Source of the DNA: Sialis fuliginosa
Lineage: Eukaryota > Arthropoda > Insecta > Megaloptera > Sialidae
DNA length: 64,000 nucleotides
Assembly (NCBI GenBank): GCA_961205875.1
Contig: OY540816.1
Coordinates: forward strand, 15,882,701 to 15,946,700
Direction: 5' to 3'
The notes beneath the pieces are model-generated. The model ran no database searches. It was not told the DNA's origin and saw only the letters and a list, made by a program, of their open reading frames with translations. Shown here piece after piece: positions 34,701-43,615 of this stretch (its first letter is position 1; every line of letters starts with the position of its first letter). The translations under genes and the position numbers were made by a program.

Positions 34701-37149
34701 AAATTAGTCAATTTTCTTGAACTTTCTCAGTAATACCAACATAGAGAAATTATATACATAGAATAACAAAACCTTAAATAAACTCTTTTCTTGTTTAAAA
34801 ACAAAATGTACAGAATAATAATTATAATTATTGATTAATAATTATTAATCATTAACAAACATCTAAATCAGCACAAATTAACTAAATAGTAATCTTGTAT
34901 TGTAAAAATCCTAATTGGTGAACGTTAATATCCCTAGATATTACCAAAAATTGATGGAAAAATAAAACTTTTGGAAAAATTAACAAATTTAATACAGGCA
35001 AAGTTAGAACAGCAATATAACCATCATTTAAGACGACTTAAACTAAGAAATCAAGAAATAGTTTTTTGTTTTTTTTTTCAATCAACTCTGTATTTCAAAA
35101 ATAATCAAATGTCAACTTAAATGTGTATGTAATAAATAAATCAAATTATTTTTTTAGGAAATTGGAGTCTGTGACTACGCTCAGAATGTTGATTGTTCAG
35201 TAAATGGTCAAAAACCAACGCATCCTCCACCGCCTCCACCATACAACAACGGTGGTTACAATAACAATGTTGGTTTAGTAAATAACAATATTTATGCGTC
35301 ACATGCTGTTATATCAGGAAGTAAGTTCTTAACTCGTATTTATTTATTTTTGAAAATATAAAATTAATTAATTTAATATAATTTAGTATAAATTCCACTT
35401 GGGTATTATTATTATTATAATAATTATTTATTATTATTATATAATCTAATTCTTTTTCAGTATGGTAACTTTCTTTAAAATAAATAATATTTTGCTTCCT
35501 TGCAATATCGAAGATACGAGAAGCTTTGTGTTCGTTTTAGAATTAAATTATTCAATAATCAACTATCTTTAGTGCATTTAGCACGAGGAAGCACTGTGCA
35601 GATGTTTTTTACAATTGACTCATTCAGGAGCCAAAAATCAATCAATCAAACTTTTTTCGTATTTTATTTATAAAATAAGCGTATTAATTCTAAAATGTAA
35701 TTTCAGACGCTCCAGCTAATTGTCAACCTGGAACTGTATACAGAATGAACCCGGAATGCTCTTCGGTAGCCCTCTGCAGAGAAGGATATACGGAAGTCGT
35801 TCACTGTCCTCCAGGATTATCCTACGATGTCAATCGTAATGGGTGTTTGTTACCGAGTCAAGCGAAATGGTAACAATTTTTTTCTTAACTATAATAGATT
35901 GTTTATTTAAAAATCAGTGGCGAGGCGTGAAATTTTTAATAAGGGAAGCATATTTTGTCAATCCTCTCCCTCCTATTAACAACAAAACTAGTTATGTTAA
36001 GATCAAGCTTTTACTTTAATAAAATCCTTATATATTTATATAGTAACTAAATGATTCTACGTCTTATTTTCTTGTATTTTAGTCGATACTTGTATAACGA
36101 GTTGAAGTTCACCGCAGGAAATTTCACTAAAAATTTTCGAATTTTTGATTTCGTTAAAAGTAAGTTTATTGTATAGAAAATGACGTGAAAAGTTGAAATT
36201 TTCAAACCGCAGGTCTGTATCTTAAACCGTTCTCGAGATATAGCCTCTCAAAGTTTTAATTTTTTCAAATTTTTGGAGAAAATAGGCTATAACTTTTGAA
36301 CGAATGGTCGGAATTGATTTTAGTTGCCGGATTTGAAATCAGCGTGTCAAAATCTATATAATGACATGTATAATACTTTAAAATCCGAAAAAAAAAATTT
36401 GGTCAAAAATCGACATTTTTTTTAAGGTATACCCCTTTGAATTTTTTCGATTTTTCGCGAAATTTTTTTTTTCGAGTTTTAAGGTATTATACATGTCATT
36501 ATATATATTTTGACACGCTGATTCCAAATCCGTTAACTAAAATCAATTCCGACCATCCGTTCAAAAGTTAGGGCCATTTTTCTTCAAAATTTTGAAAAAA
36601 CTGAAACTTTGAGAGGCTATATCTCGAGAACGGTTTGAGATACAGACCTGCGGTTTGAAACAAACAACTTTTCACGTCATTTTCTATACAATAAACATAC
36701 TTTTAACGAAATCAAAAATTCGAAATTTTTTAGTGAAATATCCTGCAGGGAACTTCAATTCGTTATACAAATATCGACAAAAATAAGACGTAGAGGTATT
36801 ATAGTTTTATAATTGAGCGTGTAAATTAATATTAAATGCTATTTTTGGTTAAAATTTATGTTGAGAAAATACAGATTTGTATTAATTTACCCACAAAGTA
36901 AGGGAAGCACTGCTTCCCCTGAATCCATGGACGCTTCGTCACTGTTAAAAATATATATGAATATGAAGTGTATTGTAATTAATTATTGCATTGTTACTAC
37001 ATACTTTCAAATTTTACAATATTTTTAACCTATGCAACACCCACAACAACTTTGTAAATTTAATTGTCTATACAATCAATTTTGAATTCCTCACGTAACT
37101 TTAATTTTTCATGGTTTCATTCTTAATAATTTATTTTTGTTACAGTTAA
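25610..37149 (+). CDS. secreted three-domain CBM14 (peritrophin-A) chitin-binding protein
   Basis: Eight coding exons: 25610-25733, 32154-32311, 32682-32925, 33108-33773, 34347-34489, 35158-35320, 35707-35869 and 37146-37149. All introns are GT-AG and phases agree throughout, giving 554 residues. Residues 1-17 form a signal peptide, followed by a basic R-R-S-R site (24-27). A Pro/Gln/Tyr-rich stretch (42-175) precedes CBM14 domain 1 (Cys 182, 195, 201, 211, 223, 231). A His/Pro/Thr and Gly-Tyr-Pro linker follows, then domain 2 (408, 421, 427, 437, 450, 458), an Asn-rich linker, and domain 3 (505, 517, 523, 533, 546, 554). Each CBM14 fold has three disulfides and binds chitin, so an extracellular role in cuticle, trachea or peritrophic matrix is likely. 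CPAP3/obstructor proteins also have three such domains but much shorter linkers, so this may be a mucin-like relative. Exact orthology is not claimed. Confidence 0.93.
27525..28300 (-). repeat. GAGACGAGAC-rich composite repeat R9, copy 2 (intron 1)
   Basis: This is the inverted counterpart of 13590-14165. GTCTC-rich blocks at 27525-27595 and 28200-28295 flank a middle block (27885-28080) that holds the complement of 'gtagattggtgatccaaaaa' and a 'gacagacagacagacg' run. The 101-codon open frame at 28103-28408 is a by-product. Confidence 0.6.
28302..28331. repeat. perfect 12-bp-arm hairpin in intron 1
   Basis: ggatatcgaaaa pairs with ttttcgatatcc around a 6-bp loop, directly after the last GTCTC block of repeat R9. 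It may be the terminal structure of that repeat. Confidence 0.7.
28517..28569. repeat. GC-rich hairpin in intron 1
   Basis: ggtgggcg (28517-28524) pairs with cgcccacc (28562-28569) inside a short GC-rich patch. The role is unknown; it is probably transposon-derived. Confidence 0.5.
29440..29735 (+). mobile_element. LINE-like fragment in intron 1
   Basis: A GC-rich block (gtgctgcgtcggagcgaggc, ggactccttcggctcgacc) is followed about 140 bp later by 'gaagccgcgagcatagctag', a sequence typical of RTE-like and related insect repeat ends. No coding region is seen. Confidence 0.4.
30180..30872. mobile_element. possible degraded mariner-like element in intron 1
   Basis: 'tatacagaatgtccaagata' at the left and 'tatcctgagacacactgtat' at the right look like imperfect TACAGxxTGTC-type terminal repeats about 690 bp apart. 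The match is loose and no transposase frame is present. Confidence 0.3.
31085..31215 (-). mobile_element. tRNA-derived SINE remnant in intron 1
   Basis: On the minus strand the block contains a perfect B box (ggttcgaatcc, near 31148) and an upstream word ggctgtgaacaagc as a degenerate A box. 'ggggtaggatgtgggcgaaa' follows, a tail seen in insect SINEs. No cloverleaf is formed, so it is not a tRNA gene. Confidence 0.5.
32154..32311 (+). CDS. CBM14 gene, coding exon 2
   Basis: Acceptor cattttag|tatcg, donor acag|gtaaaa; phase 1 in, phase 0 out. It codes for residues 42-94: a Tyr/Pro-rich start, a Gln/Asn-rich Q-A-N-Q-N-I-Q-Q-W-Q segment, and P-P-P-P-G-N-I-W. No cysteine is present, so this is a flexible spacer. 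Confidence 0.88.
32682..32925 (+). CDS. CBM14 gene, coding exon 3
   Basis: Acceptor attttcag|gttcc, donor gtcg|gtaaga; phase 0 in, phase 1 out. It codes for residues 95-175, about one third proline, with P-T-T-H-P-T-P and H-H-P-P-T-H-P-P words. This is a spacer of the kind often found in extracellular, possibly O-glycosylated proteins. No cysteine is present. Confidence 0.88.
33108..33773 (+). CDS. CBM14 gene, coding exon 4 (domain 1 and repeat linker)
   Basis: Acceptor ttttcag|aagcg, donor cctg|gtaagt. It codes for residues 176-397. CBM14 domain 1 has Cys spacing C-x12-C-x5-C-x9-C-x11-C-x7-C and the aromatic residues usual for chitin stacking (Y-K-F-I-N-C-W). The rest is a low-complexity linker: His/Pro/Thr repeats and then G-Y-P-S-G-P units. 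Long open frames on the other strand and in other frames here come from the repeat. Confidence 0.93.
33401..33526 (+). repeat. His-Pro-Thr coding microrepeat
   Basis: Imperfect repeats of a 12-bp unit encode P-P-T-H, with variants P-P-T-R and P-P-T-A. The unit is likely to change in copy number between individuals. Confidence 0.85.
33533..33706 (+). repeat. 27-bp tandem repeat coding G-Y-P-S-G-P-x-x-P
   Basis: Five to six 27-bp units, each encoding G-Y-P-S-G-P-V/A-H/N-P, are followed by two decayed units (N-Y-P-S). Alternate H and N variants suggest expansion by a two-unit (54-bp) step. Confidence 0.88.
34347..34489 (+). CDS. CBM14 gene, coding exon 5 (domain 2, first part)
   Basis: Acceptor atattccag|agcct, donor aatcct|gtaagt; phase 1 in, phase 0 out. 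It carries the first four cysteines of domain 2 (408, 421, 427, 437) and ends at L-Y-Y-N-P, just before the fifth. Confidence 0.9.
35158..35320 (+). CDS. CBM14 gene, coding exon 6 (domain 2 end, Asn-rich linker)
   Basis: Acceptor tttttttag|gaaat, donor ggaa|gtaagt. It gives cysteines 450 and 458, completing domain 2 with a 7-residue gap, then P-P-P-P-P-P-Y and an Asn/Gly linker with N-N-N-V and N-N-N-I. Leaves in phase 1. Confidence 0.9.
35562..35603 (+). repeat. short repeat in intron 6, shared with 63649-63690
   Basis: 'gcacgaggaagcactgtg' and its left flank (ctttagtg) are repeated at 63649-63690, where the block abuts R1. This may be the end of a larger repeat family whose body is not visible here. 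Confidence 0.5.
35707..35869 (+). CDS. CBM14 gene, coding exon 7 (domain 3)
   Basis: Acceptor taatttcag|acgct. It carries cysteines 505, 517, 523, 533 and 546 of domain 3 and ends S-Q-A-K plus the two bases tg. The donor is aaatg|gtaaca. Without splicing, the next codons read TGG TAA, so the frame would close at once with Trp in place of the sixth Cys. Confidence 0.9.
35915..36944. mobile_element. hAT-type non-autonomous element in the last intron, 8-bp TSD
   Basis: Ends CAGTGGCGAGGCGTG and (inverted) CAGTGACGAAGCGTCC are flanked by an exact 8-bp duplication, ttaaaaat, at 35907-35914 and 36945-36952. The length is 1030 bp. There is no transposase frame. It contains a foldback element (36057-36794) and an AATAAA at 36018-36023. 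It starts 45 bp after the donor of the last intron of the CBM14 gene. Confidence 0.88.
36057..36794. mobile_element. 738-bp foldback nested in the hAT element
   Basis: Arms of about 360 bp run inwards from CTACGTCTTATTTT (36057) and its complement (ending 36794). They match over nearly their whole length, with a short loop near 36420. The arms carry 'ctcgagatatagcctctcaa' and its inverse. In the pre-mRNA of the gene this would form a very long double-stranded hairpin. Confidence 0.88.
37146..37149 (+). CDS. CBM14 gene, coding exon 8 (one base plus stop)
   Basis: Acceptor ttttgttacag|ttaaac has a pyrimidine tract and a cttaat branch-like word at 37122. The first base, t, completes TGT (Cys 554) and the next codon is TAA. 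The resulting C-x7-C spacing matches domains 1 and 2 exactly, which is the main reason for preferring this splice. Confidence 0.85.
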
Positions 37150-37226
37150 ACAATGATTTCTTCACAATGAAGATCAGAGTGTTGATAGTCAACTAATTCG
37201 ATACATTATTTGGACCAGTGGATTTT

Positions 37227-37251
37227 ACCACGAACTGTTAAAATTCGTGGT
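37227..37251 (+). other. stem-loop in the 3' UTR
   Basis: accacgaa pairs with ttcgtggt around a 9-base loop, 78 bases after the stop. It is a candidate structural element for mRNA stability or localisation; no function is known. Confidence 0.45.
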
Positions 37252-37396
37252 CCGAATTTTCGGGGATTATTTGGTGATGGTATTAAAATATTTTATTTTA
37301 AGTGTAAAATTTAAATATATTTTATTTATATTGAATGTATCATTTATTTTAACTGTCCTCATATTTTCTGTTTTTTTTTTTGTGCTTTCCGAAGTA

Positions 37397-37402
37397 AATA
37401 AA
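37397..37402 (+). terminator. poly(A) signal AATAAA of the CBM14 gene
   Basis: Canonical AATAAA about 250 bp after the stop codon, followed by T-rich sequence (tttataatttattattattc). It is the first such signal downstream of the stop. Confidence 0.65.
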
Positions 37403-37425
37403 CATTTAATAATTTATAATTTATT

Positions 37426-38261
37426 ATTATTCGTGAATTAGTCTACCAATTGTTCGAATGTCCATATTAGAATATAAATTTCAACTTATAGTTTTAATTG
37501 TTATAAAAACTACTGATTTTGACATCTATATCCTTATTTATTGACAACAATCAGCGACTTAAAGTAAGTACTGTCAAGTGTACCTCATAAAATACATAGC
37601 ATTTACATTATTATACATTTATTACCACTGCTTTCAAATATCGAGCAATTTCATAACAATTTGACACCTAGCAGATAGTGTTAGCTGGAAGCTAATTTGC
37701 ATTTACACTCAAGCAAATTCTTTATAATACCGGGCATTAAACATTTAAACGATATTACATATTTCCAAAAACTGCCGATCCAATAGATTTTGAATTCTCA
37801 AACGAATAATTTAAAATACATACAATACATTTTAAATTTTTTGGGACCACTGTAATAAACCAAATTACATTACATCTTAGCCAAACGACAGTTTAAAGAA
37901 TTCGGATTGATTTCCAAACCAAATCATCTACATATATTTAAATTAACAGATAGTGCCTATTTCGGTGAAAGTGTTTTCGAGGGGTTTGGTATGCACCGCG
38001 CGCGCCTGATCCCCTCTTCCCTCCCTCTCGGCACCCGCGGCACAGGCAGGGCACTTTCACTCTCTTTCTCTGCGAGGCCCTCGTGCTACCTAACAATATG
38101 CCCACACATACGCATACACCTGCTTGAATTAATTTTGGGAAAAATGTAATATTTAATTGATATATTAATTGTTGCGAATATGTAATAGTCAGGGACGTAT
38201 TAAAAAAATAGAGTGTTCTTATTGTGATTATCTACGAAAATTTATTACTTATTAGGCTACA
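37426..38261. other. intergenic, with a GC-rich patch at 37985-38100
   Basis: The patch (caccgcgcgcgcctgatccc, ctctcggcacccgcggcaca) is unlike its surroundings. The 80-codon open frame across it has no recognisable domain. It may be a transposon fragment or a regulatory patch. Confidence 0.3.
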
Positions 38262-39060
38262 CAAGAGATGAGACAAGAATAAAGTATGTCTCGTCTAATC
38301 TCGATTTTTGGAACTGTCTAGTCTCGGTTTCAAATTTTACAACTGACATATCTATATTGAGTGTCCCAATCCTGAAATAATATTCCTAGTTTAATCAGGT
38401 CAAAATAAACATTTTTTGTTTTTTGCACTTTTCCTCTCAGGTTGACGATTTCCGAGTAAAAAATTCATGAAAATCTCTTAGTTAAATGTCAAAAAAAAAT
38501 TAAGTCATACTAAAAATTATTTAAGACAAAATTTTCCATAAAATAAGATACCATAATAAAAAATATAGGTTTCCATTTTCTAGGGAAAATTGAAACCATC
38601 TTGTCTCGTATTCGTGACTAAGGCCAAAACCAAGAAATATGTCAATCTCATATGAATATTTTTACAAAAAATATTATTTCCATTTACTTAATATCAAATA
38701 CACTTTTCTTGATAATCTGCCGAACCGCGAGTTTATTTGTCCACTATTTTTAAACAAATTCATCAATTGTCATCAAATCACGTTGTAAGACAGTTAAATG
38801 TACATATTTAGATTAATATTCAGTAATTGCAGTAATCAAATAACAACAGATATTTCTATTCAATACATTTAATTTAAAAATGTTCACTACTGGGGTGTTG
38901 TTTAAGATTGGTGCCAGTACCTTAGTACATTTTTACTAATTATTGATAATCTTTTAGACACTCATAAAAAAGTTGATATTGTTTCGGTCTTGACTCATCC
39001 GAATCTAAGCCAATCTCGTCTCGGTTCCGATCTCATTTCGAGACCGAGAAAAATCTCATA
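38262..39060. repeat. GAGACGAGAC-rich repeat R9, copy 3, split by an R2 MITE
   Basis: 'gtctcgtctaatctcg' (38287), 'cttgtctcgtattcgtgac' (38600) and 'caatctcgtctcggttccg' (39010) lie on both sides of an R2 insertion at 38732-38922. R9 was therefore in place before R2 arrived. Confidence 0.5.
38732..38922 (-). mobile_element. R2 MITE, copy c, partial
   Basis: It matches R2 from 'tgtcatcaaatcacgttgta' to the terminal repeat 'ggtgccagtacct', followed by TA. The other half is missing. Confidence 0.75.
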
Positions 39061-39095
39061 TATAGGTATAATATAATCCAAAAACATAGAATGTA

Positions 39096-39254
39096 CAGCA
39101 ATCCCTCCATTTACACGGTTAAAAAAGTTTGGAAAAGGGGTGGAAAGTCTTAAAAAACACAACGTAATATAGCAATTTCTATTACTCTTGTTACGCATTT
39201 TTTTACACACTGTTTTCATGGAACCAATTAACCGCGTAAATGGAGGGATTACTG
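39096..39254. mobile_element. pogo-like MITE, 159 bp, TA-flanked
   Basis: The terminal repeats CAGCAATCCCTCCATTTAC and GTAAATGGAGGGATTACTG are flanked by TA on both sides (39094-39095 and 39255-39256). Close ends and small size fit a Tc1/mariner/pogo MITE. Its right end is echoed at about 61530-61576. The 88-codon minus-strand frame covering it is a by-product. Confidence 0.85.
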
Positions 39255-42200
39255 TATACAAAAATATTTAAAATATCCATTTTATCACGCATGAAATTAA
39301 TATACAGCTAATAACTCATGCAGAAGAAGATTTATAAATGTGACATTTCTAATTAACGACAATAGTAAATACATTTATCTCACAGATATTTCATAATACA
39401 ATAAATTTACATTTGATTTCTCTATTGTATGTGTATTTAATGAAATACAATTCAATCTAAAATAACATCTAACGCAACGCCAATGATGTATAGTGACACT
39501 GAACTTAACAGAATGATTTATTAATGAAAATATATATATAAAAACATGCATTGACATAAGATTCAATCGGATATTTGATATGAATTTAGAAAGGTGTTAT
39601 ATGGTCATTTATTTTTGGGAAGAGAAATTTTGAAAAAATGCACTGGTAAAAATTTTTACTTCATGTAAAGAGTAAAAATAAATTAAATATTGGTACATTA
39701 CATTTTTCAAATATATGCAATGGCAACATATTTTACTAGATACTTTCAAATGGGGTATTCATTCTATCATATTATTTATAATTAAGTGTGTATAGGTACT
39801 GGAATTCTGATCCGATCGGAACTAGTAAATTTCATGTATTAAGCGTACATATATTATTTTAGTTATTATTATTGACTAAAATAGAATTTTTTGAAAAAAA
39901 TTCCCGTTCCGGTACACCCTAATCTATAATCTATGGATTTGTTTTGGAATATAGAGCAGTGATACTTCAATTTATTATAACACAGTTGGCAACTCTGACC
40001 ATAAAAAATAACTTTCATAATATCACCTCTGTTTTAATACCGTGCGAAACTTGTCAAAAACTTCATGAAACTTCAAGGGAACTGTCATATAGGTTTGATA
40101 CCCCATTTGAAAGTGCTTACTTGCTAGCAAATTTTGTTAGCTCATTTATAATACCGAAAATATTATTGAAGTACCTTTTTTTGCTAAGAAAGTTTATTTG
40201 CTAATAACTCAATCGGAAGTTAAGGATCATTAATTCTTATACTGTATTCGTAATCACATGTCATTCACATGTACAAAAATTACCTAATAAATAGTAAATA
40301 TAAACCACATATTTTGTTTTTCCATCACACATTATTATTCAATACCCACAGAAAACTTTCTATATGAATTTAAGAAAAATATTACCATAATATCTTACAT
40401 CGGAAGAAAGTGAACAATACTTATGAATTTGTAGACATATCTATTAAATAAACAAATCGCCTTAAGGCGCTGCTTAAAATAATATCTGCATACAAATTAA
40501 ATTGTAAATGATGATACATAAAATTTTATTTTAGGACTATATTATAGACTAGAATTTTTATATCAATAAGCGAATAAAAGTAGAAATGTTTTATTTTAAT
40601 TTATCGTCAAAATATCTAACCTTCATTATTAATCTTTAATTAAACCAATAAATATATAAAGTCTTCGTCAGACTTTAAGATTAGGAACATTTATAAATAC
40701 ATAAAGAGATACACACAGATATTATGATAAAAATAGTTAGAATTAATTCAGGGAAGATCAAAATTATTTCCATCAAAATCTGGAATTCGAAAAAATCGAT
40801 TTTACAATACTTTTTTATACTATAGGGTATTATAAAGAAAACAGTATCACAGACAGCATGTTCCAGTTAAGGGTAAAGCTACTATTACATAACTGAAATT
40901 GATCTAAAATAACATTCTAGATTACCGAAGAATCCTTCAATCTTGCATATACCTATAAAATGACAATATTTTTTTTAAATAATACAAATAATCTATTATT
41001 ACAATATAGATGTAAATGACACATAATAAGTTATTAGAAAACAATTATCACATTACTTACTCATGGTCAAACGCTATTAAAGTCAAGGTATCCCCTAACA
41101 AGGGCTGGCGTTACGGTAGGGGTTTTAACAAGGAATAGGAAACTTGAGAGTTGTGGTGTGTTTTTACATTGTAATAATAAAAAAAAACATCAACAAGGTT
41201 AGGTATCAATAGCTCATATCCTGATTACTTATAATGATATTATAAGATTGTATTTTTTAATAGTTTAATCTATTTGATAACAAGATCCTTGATTTGTATT
41301 TTGGAACAAAAGACGAAAACCAAATTGAAATAATTGACATCCAATTTTTTTTTCATTTTGGTACTACCATTATACATAAAATCTATAAAAAGAATAATGA
41401 GAATATCTTAAAATGTACCTACTTATAATAATATATTTAGTTTATTATAAAAATCATTAGTTCACAATTATTATATTTATATATATTTTTTAAATATATT
41501 TACCAACAATATTGAATCACCAGGAAATATTTTTCGATTTTATAGATAGCAAGCAAAAAACGTTTGGAATGTCATGGATATTTGCGTCTTCTATAATTAT
41601 AAAAGACATATTATGTATGTACAATGTTAATACATACCAATCATAAAATGCGTGAAAATTCTTACATACCTACTTATACTACATTAAAATACCTAAGTAT
41701 CAAATCTATTGTGATACTTTGTAAAATTTAATATTGCATTAAATAAATTATTTAGAAACTAAAACCATATAATCTATATTTGCAATTTTAATTCTAAACT
41801 TACAATGCAAAGAATTCCAATTATGTTTTTACGACTTGACTTTCCACAAAAATATAAATCAATTTAACAAAGATTTCAAATTTCGTAATCAAAATTCAAG
41901 ACGTTTATTTATTGAATACAAAACACATTAAAATATTAAGACTTCCTTTTGCTTTGTCAACTTTCATTGGGATGTGTTCTATTCAATGCATATTTGTTGT
42001 AAATAAATGAGGGTTTCCCAACCACTGGGAACGATTATATACAAATTTATTTAATTAAATATATCATTAAATATACATTAAGATTTTTTGGGGCAATCGA
42101 TTATTATTAATTAAGTATAATCATAAATGGTATATGTATTTAAAATGTGTCAATATCGCAAAAAATAATCAACTTTCTGCTATATAAAATAACAAATTAT

Positions 42201-42837
42201 TATATTTATTTCTAGTGAAAAAAAGGACATATTATTATTATTCTCATCGTTCATAAACTATGGTTTTAATAATATGTATTATATTGTTTCAATCTGTATA
42301 ATTAAAACTGAGAGTATTTGGGTCAAAAACAAGCAAAAAGAACAGAACAAATCTGAAATAAAATCAAAATAAAAAAACAGTATACGGTTTCAATAATTAA
42401 AATTAAAATATACATAGTAAAGCTCAATGACCCAAATTAAGGTTAAGCCCTTCAAGAAAGAATAATAAAATAATGTATGGGCCCCCTTTTTAAAAAATCC
42501 TTAAAAAAGAAAAAAAAGTTCGAAAATTTAATTTTCCAAAAACAATGTCTGTGTTGTACCCCCCCCCCCCCCCCCCCTTCTCCCTTTAATTCGAAACAGA
42601 CACTTGCTTAACTGTATTAACGACTTAAATACCCAATAGTTACTTGTATTGTTCTTTTATTTTTTTCCCAACGAATTAATTGCGTGACCGTGGTCTAAAT
42701 TAATTTATAATCACCAAATTAAAAGTAATTAAACATACTATCAGTTTCCAATTATCATTTGATATGTTTCCCTATTGATTTCCAGGTGTGTCTGACAATC
42801 GTCTCATTTTCACAAAATAAATTATACAATTAGAGAA
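39255..42837. other. AT-rich stretch, no gene seen
   Basis: The only structure noted is a pair of 17-bp inverted repeats (actttcaaatggggtat 39742-39758 and its complement 40098-40114), which may bound a small element. The open frame at 39944-40204 overlaps the right arm and has no recognisable domain. A run of 19 C lies at 42559-42577. Confidence 0.4.
42559..42577. repeat. 19-base C run
   Basis: A pure C homopolymer, exceptional in this AT-rich window. It is prone to slippage and to sequencing error. Confidence 0.9.
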
Positions 42838-43010
42838 ACCATCGGGCGGTTGTCTCCTTTGACATTTCGCTCGGTTTTTGACCCGAGCGTGTGACACAAC
42901 CACAACAACACCGAGAAGAAGAAAGCAGTGAAGTGTGCCGTCAATGTTCAAATGTTTTACAGAGGTGTTAGTCAGTGTCGTACGAACACGAAAATCAGTT
43001 TAAAGAAAAT
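42838..43010 (+). promoter_or_regulatory. CpG-rich patch, candidate promoter or 5' exon
   Basis: 'ccatcgggcggttgtctcc', 'ttgacccgagcgtgtgacac' and 'ccgagaagaagaaagcagtg' form a G+C- and CpG-rich block with a purine-rich stretch and an initiator-like tcagt (about 42974, before gtcgtacgaac). This is what an insect 5' UTR or promoter often looks like. No coding exon of a matching gene was found downstream in the window, so a long first intron would be needed. Confidence 0.35.
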
Positions 43011-43077
43011 AATTAACAATCAAATAAAATAATACAAAAAAATTATAAATATGGAGTGTTGAAATGTAGATCTCAAT

Positions 43078-43420
43078 TAGTAGAATATGACCTTTTTTCT
43101 AACTCAAAAATAGTGCCTGTAAGGGGCTCCAAGTAGTAATTTATTTTTTCCACCCCCTTCTAACTCGGTAACTACTGGTTCAAAAAATCTGAAAAAAATT
43201 GGTAACGAGGTTTTGGTGGGACTACCAACCACAAATACTAAAGTCAACAATATCAATTATTTTTGGAGTAATAGGAAGGGACGTCATAGAATTTTTTATT
43301 TTTATTTTTATAGCTAGGCAAGTGGGGTGTCATAATATTGACCTGTATTAGTACAATATGAATATTTTTATATTTTTTTCTAATTCAAAAATGCACCTGT
43401 AAGTGGCTCTAAACAGTCCT
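43078..43420 (+). repeat. diverged direct repeat of about 65 bp
   Basis: 'tagtagaatatgacctttt ... gtgcctgtaaggggctcc' at 43078-43140 is echoed by 'tagtacaatatgaatattt ... tgcacctgtaagtggctct' at 43348-43412. This is an internal duplication of an unidentified repeat. Confidence 0.55.
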
Positions 43421-43615
43421 CGTGTACTTCGTAACCCTTGTGGCATACACCCGGGTATGTCTTGACCGATTTTTTTTTAGGATTTGGTTATATCATATCT
43501 CAACCAATGTTGCCCTTTATAATTTATTTAAAAATCGTTCTTCTTAAGACAAATTATAGTTGTTTTCTAATTTTCAACTAGAATGTTGAAAAAATACAAC
43601 TCGATACAGTATATA

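Larger units (their letters stand above)
37150..37425 (+). other. 3' UTR of the CBM14 gene
   Basis: The untranslated part of the last exon runs from the stop to a little beyond the AATAAA at 37397-37402. A 64-codon open frame inside it is hydrophobic and low-complexity and is not believed. Confidence 0.7.

Noticed and set aside
35862-35873. CDS ending at the TAA directly after exon 7
   Set aside because: It would leave domain 3 without its sixth cysteine; the donor at this exact point and the acceptor at 37145 restore the C-x7-C spacing.
37247-37441. 64-codon open frame downstream of the CBM14 gene
   Set aside because: It lies in the 3' UTR, overlaps the poly(A) signal and is low-complexity hydrophobic.
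37907-38149. 80-codon open frame across a GC-rich patch
   Set aside because: No domain, no splice signals and no similarity to a known family by eye.
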